This document shows, in pieces, positions 34,550-44,115 of a DNA stretch of 64,000 nt. A program made the translations under genes and the position numbers. Origin of the DNA: Fagopyrum homotropicum (taxonomy: Eukaryota; Streptophyta; Magnoliopsida; Caryophyllales; Polygonaceae). The DNA lies in contig BSWB01000004.1 in NCBI GenBank assembly GCA_033239125.1, positions 119,545,235 to 119,609,234 of the forward strand. Reading direction: 5' to 3'. Each line of letters opens with the position of its first letter. The first letter of the stretch is position 1. Under the pieces are notes generated by a model. That model had not been told where the DNA came from, made no database searches, and was given only the letters and a program-made list of their open reading frames with translations.

Positions 34550-35762
34550 AGAAAGAAGTTCTTTAGGGATGTCCGCCAATACCATTGGAATGAACCTCTA
34601 CTCTTCAAGAGAGGTCCCGAAGGCATCATTAGGAGATGTGTGCCGGAAGACGAAATGCAAAGCGTCATTCGTCATTGTCATTCACTTCCTTGTGGAGGAC
34701 ACGCTAATTCCCATAAAACTAGCGCTAAGGTATTGCAATCCGGATTCTTCTGGACTACTTTATTTAAGGATGTGCAAACTTTTGTTTCTTGTTGCGATGC
34801 GTGTCAAAGGACAAGAAATATCTCTAGAAGAAACGAGATGCCTCTCAACAACATTCAAGAGGTGGAAATCTTTTGACTTTTGGGGAGTTGATTTCATGGG
34901 ACCATTCCCATCATCTTGGTGAACCCAATACATACTTCTAGCTGTAGATTATGTTTCGAGATGGGTTAAAGCTATTGCCTCTACAACTAACGATGTTATG
35001 GTGGTTGTCAAGTTCTTTAATAGAACTATTTTCCCAAGGTTTGGGACACCACGAACCATTATTAGTGACGGAGGTTCACACTTCATAGCCCGACGATTCA
35101 AAGATCTACTAGCTAAGTATGGGGTGACTCACAAGATCGCCACACCCTATCATCCATAAACGAGTGGACAAGTGGATATTTCGAATAGAGAATTCAAGGG
35201 AATCCTTGAGAAGACGGTGTCAAAGACAAGGAAGGATTGGTCTTTGAAGCTAGATGATGCATTATGGACGTATAGGACAACTTACAAGACTCCCATAGGT
35301 ACAACACCATACAACCTTGTGTATGGGAAGTCTTGTCATCTCCCGTGGGTAGAGCTGGAACACAAGGCGTATTGGGCTGTGAAGTGGTTGAACTTCAGCA
35401 TGAAAGAAGCGAGTGAGAAGCGCCTCTTGGACCTTAACGAGCTAGAAGAACTCCGCTTGAACGCATATGAGAACGTCAAGATTTACAAGGAAAGGGCGAG
35501 GCATTGGCATGATAAGCATACCATTCCAAAAGACCTCAAAGAAGGAGATCAAGTTCTCCTCTTCAATTCTCGACTTCGACTCTTCTCAGGTAGGCTTAAA
35601 TCTCGTTGGACTGAACCTTATGTAATTAAACGTGTTTTTCCCCATGGTGCAGTTGAAGTATGGGGTGAGAAGTGCGGAAGTTTCAAGGTGAATGGTCAAC
35701 GACTTAAGAAGTACTCACCGGAGCTCCAAGCTGAGGAAATCGCTCCGCTTGTCCTCAATTGA
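34550..35762 (+). pseudogene. pol: Element C integrase
   Basis: Zinc-binding part IRHCHSLPCGGHANSHKT...FVSCCDACQR; one extra T near 34873 shifts the frame before DFWGVDFMGPFPSSW, where the first catalytic Asp is seen. A stop follows at about 34921. FGTPRTIISDGG holds the second Asp. The third position reads TSGQVDISNR: catalytic Glu replaced by Asp (35175-35177). C-terminal part open to 35762: KTRKDWSLKLDDALWTYRTT, SCHLPWVELEHKAYWAVKWL, GDQVLLFNSRLRLFSGRLKS, KSRWTEPYVIKRVFPHGAVE. Ends SPELQAEEIAPLVLN. Confidence 0.9.
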
Positions 35763-36672
35763 ACATAGGAACGGTCTAGCTACGGACCCAAAACGAAGCG
35801 CTTCTTGGGAGGCAACCCAAGGTATTACATTATCGTTTTTTTTTCTTTGTTTCTTTCTTAGGTTAGTTTAGGTTAGATGTCGTTTTTTGTTTGTTTCCCC
35901 CTCGATATCTTCCGGTATGTTGTGTTTTTGGATGTCAAGAATAAGGAATGAACAAAGGAAGGAAGGAAAAGTCGGAAAGAATGACGAAACTTGAATTTTT
36001 GGCTCAGATCAGAAAGTTCCACGGTTGTCCGTACAAAACCACGGCCGTGGAACACCCCGACTAGCCATAATTTTCTAAGTTTTTGACACAAATCAGAGAG
36101 TTCCACGATTGTCCGTACAAAACCACGGCCGTGGAACACCCCGACTAGCCATAATTTTCCAACTTTTTGACACAAATCAAAGAGTTCCACGGGTGTCCGT
36201 ACAAAACCACGGCAGTGGAACACCCCGACTGGCCGTGGCTTTCCAAAATTTTACGGCCACTATATATTTCCCTCTCCTTCACAAGAATACACTTCTTCTC
36301 CTCCATCACGCCTAAAACCACCCCCCAAAACGCTGGATTCTTGCCCTCTCCCGTAATTCCTCATCCGGAGACCGATTCGAACGATTATTTAACCAAAATT
36401 GGAGCAAACCGAATTCTATACAAGATTCATGCAACAAACTGAGCAAACAATCAACATTGGGGAAGGATTTTGGATTTCTTCAAATCCAAAACCTAGGTTT
36501 ACTCTCTTTCTCTTCTTTGTCGATTTGGTTCAATTTCCTTGCAATTTTCTAGGAGAACTGGACGAAATTGGAATTAGAAGTAGTTTAGGGCTGAGTTTGC
36601 TGAATTTCCTGTGAATTTGCTGAGTTTCTGAGGAATTTCAGAGATTCCACAAGTCCATACAGTTCCACGGCC
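35763..36672 (+). other. Element C spacer between integrase and ORF2
   Basis: Non-coding, with no conserved frame. Includes GGAGGCAACCCA (35810) just after integrase, which A also has at its integrase end, a T-rich stretch, three 84-bp repeats (next entry), and a leader-like part before ORF2. Open frames on either strand here are produced by the repeats. B lacks this spacer. Confidence 0.6.
36006..36250 (+). repeat. Three 84-bp tandem repeats with a palindrome
   Basis: GTTCCACG at 36016, 36100 and 36184 marks each unit; each also carries GTCCGTACAAAACCACGG and the palindrome CCACGGCCGTGG (36039-36050, 36123-36134; third unit CCACGGCAGTGG 36207-36218). Units differ by a few bases. The last unit grades into non-repeated sequence near 36250. 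Confidence 0.9.
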
Positions 36673-38256
36673 GTGGGTTTGCTAGAACAGGCCGTGGTTT
36701 TTTCTGTTTGCGAGAAAATTTTTAGGAGGAAGTCAAGTAGAAATAAGAAACAAAAAGGTGATAGTTCCTCTTCTTCCCAACCCCCTCCTAGTGAACCACC
36801 ATCACCACCATCCCCTAGAATCCATATAATCCATGAGGATTATGAAAGGGCCATGAATAAAATCACTAAGAGAGCGGTAATAGTTACTAGGTACCTTGTT
36901 TTAGAGGACCTTGAAGAGCTAAATGTAGTGAATGACTTGATTTGGCTTTTGGATAGAGCCAGATTGATCATCTTCTCCGCTATTAGGGAAGATGCTTATA
37001 AGGAGATTACAAGGGAGTTCATAACTTCCTTCGAGCATAGCGTCGTTAGCTGAACGGTGTCATTCAGGCTGATGGAGCGCAACTATGAGTTCTCTATAGT
37101 GCAGTTTGGAACCTTCTTTGGGTTTTATGAGAGTTTCAATGGAAGGTTTCCTGGGGGAGTGTATGCTAAAGAATTTTGGAGAGATATTGCTATGATTTAT
37201 GCTTCCGAGGATCGTTGGAAACCGGCCGACACTAAGGCTAAACTAATATACCACTTAGCCTTAAAGATAGCCCATAGAGTCCTACCGGAATGCCTCTTCC
37301 CTAGGACCGAAACACCACAAAAGATCAAGGCCGATGTACTCTTCATCCTCTATTGCATGCTTACGGGCCATCTTGTAGATTGTGCCACTTTACTTGCTTC
37401 TACCCTAAGTAAAATGAAGAATAAGTCGGCCGGAAACATAGGATATGGGGGTATAGTGACTCACATTGCTAGCCAACTGGGCGTTGACTACTATGTGTGC
37501 ACTAGGATAGTCGCGAGACCTTTGGGTCTTAATGGACTTATGACTAGAGGACTCAACTTTCCCCGCCACCGTGCTTCACCTACCGCCGCCATGCCTTGGG
37601 AGGAGAGAGTTGGTAGGGGCATTCCATGGCTTCCGGAGTTCTCTCTCATGATGGGCCGTCACAATTGGAAGGAATCTTTTGTACCGATGCATGCCAATAG
37701 ATTAGTAGCTCCTCCCTATGTGCTTGATGAGGTCCCAGTTGAGGCTGCAGATGATGATGAGGGGATGGGAGGAGGAGACTACCAGGATGCAGGAGAAGCT
37801 GAGCATGACTTTGGCTCATTCCTGGACCAGCCGGCCGACTTCCCGGAGCCGCCTAGGAGATCTCTCCACCAGTCTAGACCTTCCGGTTCTCCTTCCTCAC
37901 GGCAAGCTAGTGTGAGTGAGCGCCCGACATGGATGGATGCACCTCCCGCTTGGTATGGACAGCAACCATCTTGGATGGGTGCTCCACCTCCATGGTATGA
38001 TCAGCCACCAGTTGCCCCGACACCTATCCACCAGCAGCAGCCGGAGTGGTTACAACAGCCTCCCACATGGTATGAGCAGCAGTCGGCATGGGCAACCGAA
38101 CTTTCTAAGAGAGTGGGAGACTTGGAGATACACCAGCAGACGCATGATGTAGAGCGACAGGAGAACGCCAAGATCTTACGTGACATGTATCGCCAGCAGT
38201 TTGGGCATCCCTTCAGCTCCGACTTCTTCCCATATCTGCCACCTCCTCCACGGTGA
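36673..38256 (+). pseudogene. Element C ORF2 (ATHILA ORF-1-like protein)
   Basis: About 527 codons in one frame with a single TGA at 37051-37053; start uncertain, the first ATG here is at 36673. Order: basic start, Ser/Pro run (SSSSSQPPPSEPPSPPSP), conserved domain from IHEDYERAMNKI to SFRLMERNYEFSIVQFGTFF and AKEFWRDIAMIYASEDRWKP, then NIGYGGIVTHIASQLGVDYY, an acidic stretch (about 37735-37810), a Trp repeat with W about every 8 residues (RPTWMDAPPAWYGQQPSWMG...) over about 37920-38095, and a final coiled coil (ERQENAKILRDMYRQQFGH). Resembles ATHILA ORF-1 family proteins; no membrane segment seen, role unknown. Confidence 0.78.
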
Positions 38257-39592
38257 TAATTGATGATGGATGCTTTGAGTCACTCTACCACCATTAGTGA
38301 GTTTTCTTTGTTTCTTTTCTTTTCTTTATTTTTCTTGAACATTGAGGACAATGTGTATGTCAAGTATGGGGTAGGGTGTGACTCTCGTTTGTAATAACTC
38401 GATACACGTGCTTGTTTTTAATTCCATGAACACTTGCATCTTTCATTTAATGGTCACACGTTTCATTATTGCATTGCACTGAAAAGCTTTGTAAAACCCA
38501 TAAAAATTTTGAAAATTATTGTGCTACTAAAATGAGAGATGACTTCTATGATGAATCTACTTGTGGAATGAGTTTTTGATGACTTTTGTATGCTTGAATT
38601 GAATTATGAATTGTGAAGAGATTGAGTATGTTGTTTATCCTTTCTAGCAAGTTTCATAATGTGAAAGTTTTATCTAAATCATATTGAGAAATGAAGGTTG
38701 AAATCACAATAAAAGTTCTTATACTTCTTTATGAGATGATTAAGGCACCTCGATTTTCTTACTTCTTTCTTTGATCATTTAGCCCCTCAATGAAAATATT
38801 TTACTCCTTTACCTATCCGGGATTTAGGAAGAGTTGATTTTGGCATATTTGATGTGGGAGGGCCATGATAGCAATTGTTTGAAATCAAAGTGTAGGAAAA
38901 TAGGTTTGGGGAAGTCAATCATGATGATGAGTAACTCGGCACCATTCACATAGCCGGGTGTTTGTGTCTTGCCAAAGTCGGATTGAGCGATATTTCTAAC
39001 GGATTATGGTACGTGCATTAAGGGTTTGAGGCATCTCAAATTTGATAAACGCCAATCTCCTAGGCTTCGGTTATTATGCACCTGTGTCCGTATTTCCAAA
39101 AGTAAAGTCAAAAAATTATGTGCAAAAAGTAAAGAGCAAAGCTCTAAGTAGGTGGCTAGTTCAATGGTTAAAAAGAAAAGAGTTGTGTTGTTCCTTCTTC
39201 CCGGATTTATACACCACATTCCTTTAAAAGTTCCCACCCTTTCCATATTCTTAACCTTACTTGAAAGTCCTTAAGATCATAAGAATGTTGTTTGACTTGG
39301 CGATCTAAATTGAAGTTTCACATGTTTGATTTTGACAATGCTTGAAGGTTATGATGTTTGTCTTGAATTTTATGCAATTTATGATGTTTCCTTTGCTTTA
39401 CATATTTTGGTTTATGTGTATGAACGTTTTCAAGGATGAATGAACCAAGATTTGAGGATGATCTATTGATTAGAAGCACATTACAAAAAAGATTGTTTTG
39501 TTTTGTTTTGCATTCATATTTTATTCTACCTTATGTTCTAAGATTTTGAAAACCTTGCTTGGGGACAAGCAAGTGACAAGTATGGGGTATTT
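38257..39592 (+). other. Element C 3' non-coding region with two polypurine tracts
   Basis: No conserved gene. Begins with a T-rich stretch, then CATTGAGGACAATGTG and AAGTATGGGGTAGGG (38340-38380), and ends 1.2 kb later with AAGTATGGGGTATTT (39578-39592) against the LTR. A has the same arrangement on the other strand. Between them, a few patches are shared with A, for example around 38960-38990. The B copy is deleted. Short open frames at 39004-39246 and 39042-39227 are not conserved. Confidence 0.65.
39578..39592 (+). promoter_or_regulatory. Element C terminal polypurine tract
   Basis: AAGTATGGGGTATTT immediately before the LTR start TGATAGCATG; identical to A's tract at 2160-2174 read on the minus strand. 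Confidence 0.88.
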
Positions 39593-40659
39593 TGATAGCA
39601 TGAAATATGACTATATTTTAGGCACTTGTTTTGATTGTTTTTCTCTCTTAGATGTGTACATGGATATGAGTTTGAAGCATTTATGAGCACATTCACCTAT
39701 TTTGTCGATATAGAGATCTACACACGCTTTGTTATGTTTATAGGTGAATAAAGGCTTGAATTAGAGCTTAATGCGGGAGGATAAGAGTATTTGATCATGC
39801 TAGATGTCAAGGAGATGATTTGGAGGAGCTTAGGAAGGATCATGATTGAAGAACATTACGAAACAAAGGCTTGAACAAAGGCTTTTGAGTTCCACGACCG
39901 TGGTTATGCATTGAGTTCGTAGAAAGTGATTTTGGAGCACATCAGAGGATTCCACGCCCTAAACAACGGCCGTGGTTTATTGCACTAGACCGTTATTTCC
40001 ATGACGTTATGACATGTCATATTTGCCACGTCAGCGACGATTATTGGGCTTTCTAGTAACCCTGATTTTGCCTATAAAAGGCTGAAGAAAGGATAAAGAG
40101 GGGTTTCGCACTTAGGATTTCATACGCTTATATTTGACGGTTGATTCGAGAGTTTGGATCATTGCTAGGGAAGATTCCGAGAAGGACGCGATTCGAAGAT
40201 TGTGTACTTCGAGATCATCTTAGGGTTTATTTTGGAGATGGATTGACACTCCGTTCTTCTTTGTTCCTTAAGATTATTGTGAGGATTTCTATTCCCTATT
40301 TCGCATTCATCAAACACATACTTTGGTTGTTCGGATTTGAGATTGATTTTGATTGTTATTGAGTTTTCGAGGGTTTTTACATTTTTCTCTTTTACATTTG
40401 ATATTTGAATCAATGACAATGATTGTTGGCTAAACCCATCAGCAACTCTAAAGTGAAGGGTTGATAGTTGTGGCTTAGATGATGATAGATTGATTGTAAA
40501 TTGATTGGACCCTGAGAGTTGCGAGAAACCTCGTAGACAGCCTATTCCACGGTCTGTTCTTGAAAACCACGGCCGTGGTTCTTCATGATCCACCCGTGAT
40601 TTCTTTTGTTGTACGTCCTTTGCTTTTGCTTTAATCCAAAGTTAAAGATTAGCTTTAAC
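39593..40659 (+). repeat. Element C 3' LTR, first 1067 bp
   Basis: Matches 28212 onward and stops at AGCTTTAAC (40659), where the 5' copy goes on CTAGCCTTGG (about 29300). The rest should lie right of element D, outside the window. Holds a TATA box (40073-40080) and palindromes at 40567-40578 (exact), 39892-39903 and 39964-39975 (one change each). Confidence 0.92.
40655..40659. repeat. Predicted target repeat of element D, left copy
   Basis: ttaac, the five bases before the LTR start TGTAACACC of D. The right copy lies outside the window, so it is a prediction. Confidence 0.45.
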
Positions 40660-42124
40660 TGTAACACCCCGAATTCTAGAAACTCGGGGAGCTACTGGTT
40701 AGGACCTCACAATGGGTCCCGACCTTAGTTTGACAAAAATATTACTAGGATCTTACAACAAGGCACAAACGTATTTAAATCATTTGAAAATATTAAAATA
40801 ATAATTACATGAATGATATGTATCAACCTCACAAGACAACGATAAAAATACAACACGTATGATGAAACTGAAGACACCCCCGTCCCATCTAAATGAGTAC
40901 GTGAACCCGGATGACCATCTCCTCCGGATCTCTCTACAACTGTCTTAACTTGCAAGGCATCTACAAGCGGTATAAAACCGTTAGCTAAACATTCTATGCA
41001 TTAGAATAAAGTTAAAGGCACATAAACACATAATGAACACATTCAACATACAACACTCAAGTCAATTTATTATCTTTGTTTAAGTCATATCATTTAATAA
41101 AGATACTTATTTTGTGACACGAGGGATTCCCAAACCTCGCCTCCGTCCCCATTTACCAGCAAGGAATGGTAGTAATGCATCTGATCATCTACCTACCTCG
41201 TCTGGTCGCAGAGAACCTCCTAGCCCTGGCAAGAGCTAGACAGTGATGTCACCACCTATTATCATTCACTTGGGTCAATTACGTAATATATAAAGTCGTC
41301 CTATTCCGGTTTTGTTGTTTAATACAACTAACACACACCACCAAAACAAAATACGCTAATACAAAGAAGTCAGCTAAGTAAGTCTGTGGACTTACCTGAA
41401 CTGGGTCAAGTCCAGTCAACGATATCCCTTGACTCCACATGAGTCTAAACTCAACCGCGGTATCTAGGCTTGATCGACACACGGAGTAAGCAACACATGG
41501 AAGCAAGTCGGTTTGGTTCGATGTTGGAAACCACCGAGGAAATTCCGATCGCCTGCGGTAGACTCGGATCTGTCGACAGTGTTCCAGCTAGGACGATCTT
41601 CGTCGGAGACTGGTGTATGGCTGGACAAGTAATGACGGAAGAACCTCGTCGATAAGGACAGCGTGTAGGGTTGGGTACTTCCGTGATTGACACTTCTTGG
41701 AGGAGGGCGAGAGAGTGGAAGAGAGATGAAGGTGGGTCGCTACGTGTACGTAGGGATCGAAGAGGTGGCAACACGATCTCATCCTTAAACGTTGCGAGGA
41801 TCTCGGGTTCTTGATCTTTTGTGAAGAGGCGTGGCGTGAGACGTGAGTAGCTATTGAAGAAGAAAGAGAGGGAGGTGGGTCATTGCTAAATTGCTGAAGA
41901 AGAAGATATGCCTTCTACTGGGCCTTGTCACAAAGAAAAGAAGAGTTGGGACTTGTCATCCAATGGAGAGAAGAGTTGGGCCTGGCTGCAAGAAGAAGAG
42001 GGTTTGGCCCGTCAGGCTGTTTGCAGTATTAAACAAAATGGCCCATGATCACAAAACGTTAGATTTGATCCGCTAATTTTAACTCGCTTCGAAATTACAA
42101 AAATAAAATTTTCCGGGTATTACA
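40660..42124 (-). repeat. Element D 3' LTR (1465 bp)
   Basis: Plus-strand edges TGTAACACCCCGAATTC and CCGGGTATTACA. Its left 750 bases match, inverted, the right parts of the E LTRs (45645 back to about 44900). The right LTR of D (59128 onward) matches the left end closely. Open frames near 41279-42076 are not conserved as proteins. Confidence 0.9.
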
Positions 42125-42160
42125 CTAGTTCCCCCTTAAAATAAGTTTTGTCCTGAAACT
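42125..42160 (-). promoter_or_regulatory. Element D polypurine tract
   Basis: Minus strand: TTTCAGGACAAAACTT, then ATTTTAAGGGGGAACTAG before the LTR start TGTAATACCCGG. A mutated form of the CGGGACGAAACTT block seen in N1 and E. Confidence 0.82.
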
Positions 42161-43772
42161 TAAAGAAAGACAATCATAAAGATAGCCTTCTAGACATTTG
42201 TCTGGTGTATCTAACTACTATATCAAAAGTCCCATTGGTCGCCCTTTTTTTCCTGTTTGAATTGTATAATAATCCATCATATAATAGACTGTAATTATAA
42301 CAAACATCAGAGACTTAGGACCCAATAAAAGTAAACAAGTAGTCAAATAGTATCCCACAGATAGAGGGTCGAGTACTAACTCGTCCGTCTTGAGGATGCA
42401 ACTATCTTTACATAGGTCTCTACATTGTTACGCCTCATATTATCCACAATATCTTAGGTAGCCCCGTCAGCTTTTCATAAAACCACTAATTCCAAAATCT
42501 TTTCATGTACATACATCACAAGCGTCTCCTAACACATTCTAGAGTGGTTACTGGATATCTCACCGGTATCATCCGGCTCAACTGCCCGATCCTCTAATAT
42601 GATGTCCTAGCTCGTGTCTGGTAAGTATCTCTCCAACTGAATCTGTGTAAAACTCGGGTTATATTTTCCAATAGGGTGAGGGATACTAGTCCATTAATCA
42701 CTTCTAAGCCCCTATAAAATCTCACATGATTTTCTTACACACTCACTCCAAATCCTTTGATGACCGTCCCGAGGATAAATTATTCAACTTCCTTCCCTTC
42801 TAGTCTTCTAAAAAGGTTCTGAGTATCCAATCTAGGATATCACCCTTATACATCTCCCGGCACTTTACTAAGTGTTTAATGCTAGTTGTATCACAACTCA
42901 CTTGGTCTTGTCTCCTAATATGACTCAGTCATATGGTTCCTCCATTAAAGATTCATCTCCTATACCTTTTTTGTTTTAAACTTGATATAACTTAACACTC
43001 AAAATCCGGTTGTCAATCTATGTGTTCTATCGACATCATCATATTATTTTATAGATCTTTAATATAGTACAGACTCCGTTCAAGCTTCTTACATAGTTTC
43101 CAAGATCTTAAGTGACACAATGTGTTTGGGATGACGGTACTAGACACAAGGTGATCTCATATGACTGTCGTTTGATCATACTACTCAATAAATGCTAACA
43201 CACCCTCAGCATGACACTCTTATATCCACCACGTTTACCGGACCGAGAATATCCCTTTGACTCGTAACTCGGCTCTGTTCCGATATAAAACTCCACGTAT
43301 AATATACTCCAAGATAATGCTTTCTCTATGCATAGTTACTGGGTTGTAAGTATACTCCCGTAGCTTCTTTTCTTATGTGTCTTTTGATTCAGTCTGATAG
43401 TTACTCACTTTGAGCTTTGTAGTGCAGACTTTGCACAATACTTTTATCATGTCAGCAAATCTATTCTCAATCCATCAGGAAAAACACTCTAGAATACTCC
43501 GTTAGCTATTAATTCCCAAACTACTCATATGTTGACATGTCACGAAGTCGTCATGATTCCCTTGAATCCATAATAGGGTTTTCTTTTAATAACCTCTAAA
43601 TACACCTACTTTCTTGTCTACCTTGACGGTGATACAATTCCTCCACAAAATTGCTAGTCACTATGCGTAGCCTAGCTCGTTTTCCTTCCAAATGAAATGC
43701 ATTTCTCCAACCATCATCATCATATTAAACTTGACGCGTCATTTTTATGTACCATTGAGCTTCCTGCTCTGT
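42161..43772 (-). other. Element D internal region, 3' part
   Basis: No gene. Aligns inverted with the 3' parts of E1 (47580-49110) and E2. The last bases before the E array (GAGCTTCCTGCTCTGT) correspond to E1 positions right after the tRNA-like segment (47585-47600), so D was split within its own copy of that segment. Many short stops in all frames. Confidence 0.7.
43768..43772. repeat. Predicted target repeat of the E array, left copy
   Basis: tctgt directly before the E1 LTR start TGTAATATC. The right copy cannot be found because the right LTR is truncated. Confidence 0.35.
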
Positions 43773-43873
43773 TGTAATATCGGGAATTTTATTCCATTTA
43801 ATTCCGAAGCAAATCGGACTTCAAGCCGTTGACGGTTTCCCATTCTATCTAGTATTTCCTTCTTCACAAATTT

Positions 43874-43911
43874 TATCATTTTATGTAGAAGTTAATTCAC
43901 ATAAAATGATA
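43874..43911. repeat. Perfect 13-bp stem in E LTR, tandemly repeated
   Basis: TATCATTTTATGT (43874-43886), 12-base loop, ACATAAAATGATA (43899-43911). A second unit follows about 75 bases on with one stem mismatch (TATCATGTTATGT). Present in all three E LTRs (near 49405-49550 and 56160-56310), not in D's LTR as far as I can see. May be a MITE-like remnant or an RNA/DNA structural element. Confidence 0.75.
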
Positions 43912-44027
43912 GAATTATATCAAACCCTAATTCTTATAATTATTTATCATGTTATGTAGAATTTAATTCACATAAAATGATAGAATTACATCAAACCCTA
44001 ATTCTTATAATTTATTCTTAACGACGA

Positions 44028-44115
44028 CTTTTGACGAAACCATGACGAGTCATGACGAAACCATGACGAGTCATGAAGAAACCATGACAAATTCGTGACA
44101 AGGCCATGACGAGTT
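44028..44115 (+). promoter_or_regulatory. Cluster of TGACG motifs in E LTR
   Basis: Five TGACG copies within about 85 bases in L1, in repeated blocks TGACGAAACCATGACGAGTC. TGACG is the core bound by TGA-type bZIP factors (as-1-like elements). L2 and L3 keep shorter versions (about 49570-49630 and 56330-56390). Position in the first 350 bases of the LTR fits a U3 enhancer; activity is inferred only. Confidence 0.45.

Larger units (their letters stand above)
28212..40659 (+). mobile_element. Element C: Athila-type retrotransposon, most complete copy
   Basis: 5' LTR 28212-29821, primer site, gag, PR, RT, RNase H, integrase, spacer with 84-bp repeats, ORF2, 3' non-coding region, polypurine tract, 3' LTR from 39593, cut at 40660 by D. 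The internal region is about 9.8 kb, in the usual Athila range. gag to integrase keeps one frame except for a shift in the first 100 codons of gag and a one-base insertion at the start of the integrase core. At least ten stops, mostly of the C-to-T type. Confidence 0.92.

Noticed and set aside
36006..36250. CRISPR-like array.
   Set aside because: Three adjacent 84-bp units without unique spacers, in a plant retroelement.
36673..38256. Envelope protein.
   Set aside because: No signal peptide, no hydrophobic membrane segment and no furin-like site visible; called ATHILA ORF-1-like instead.
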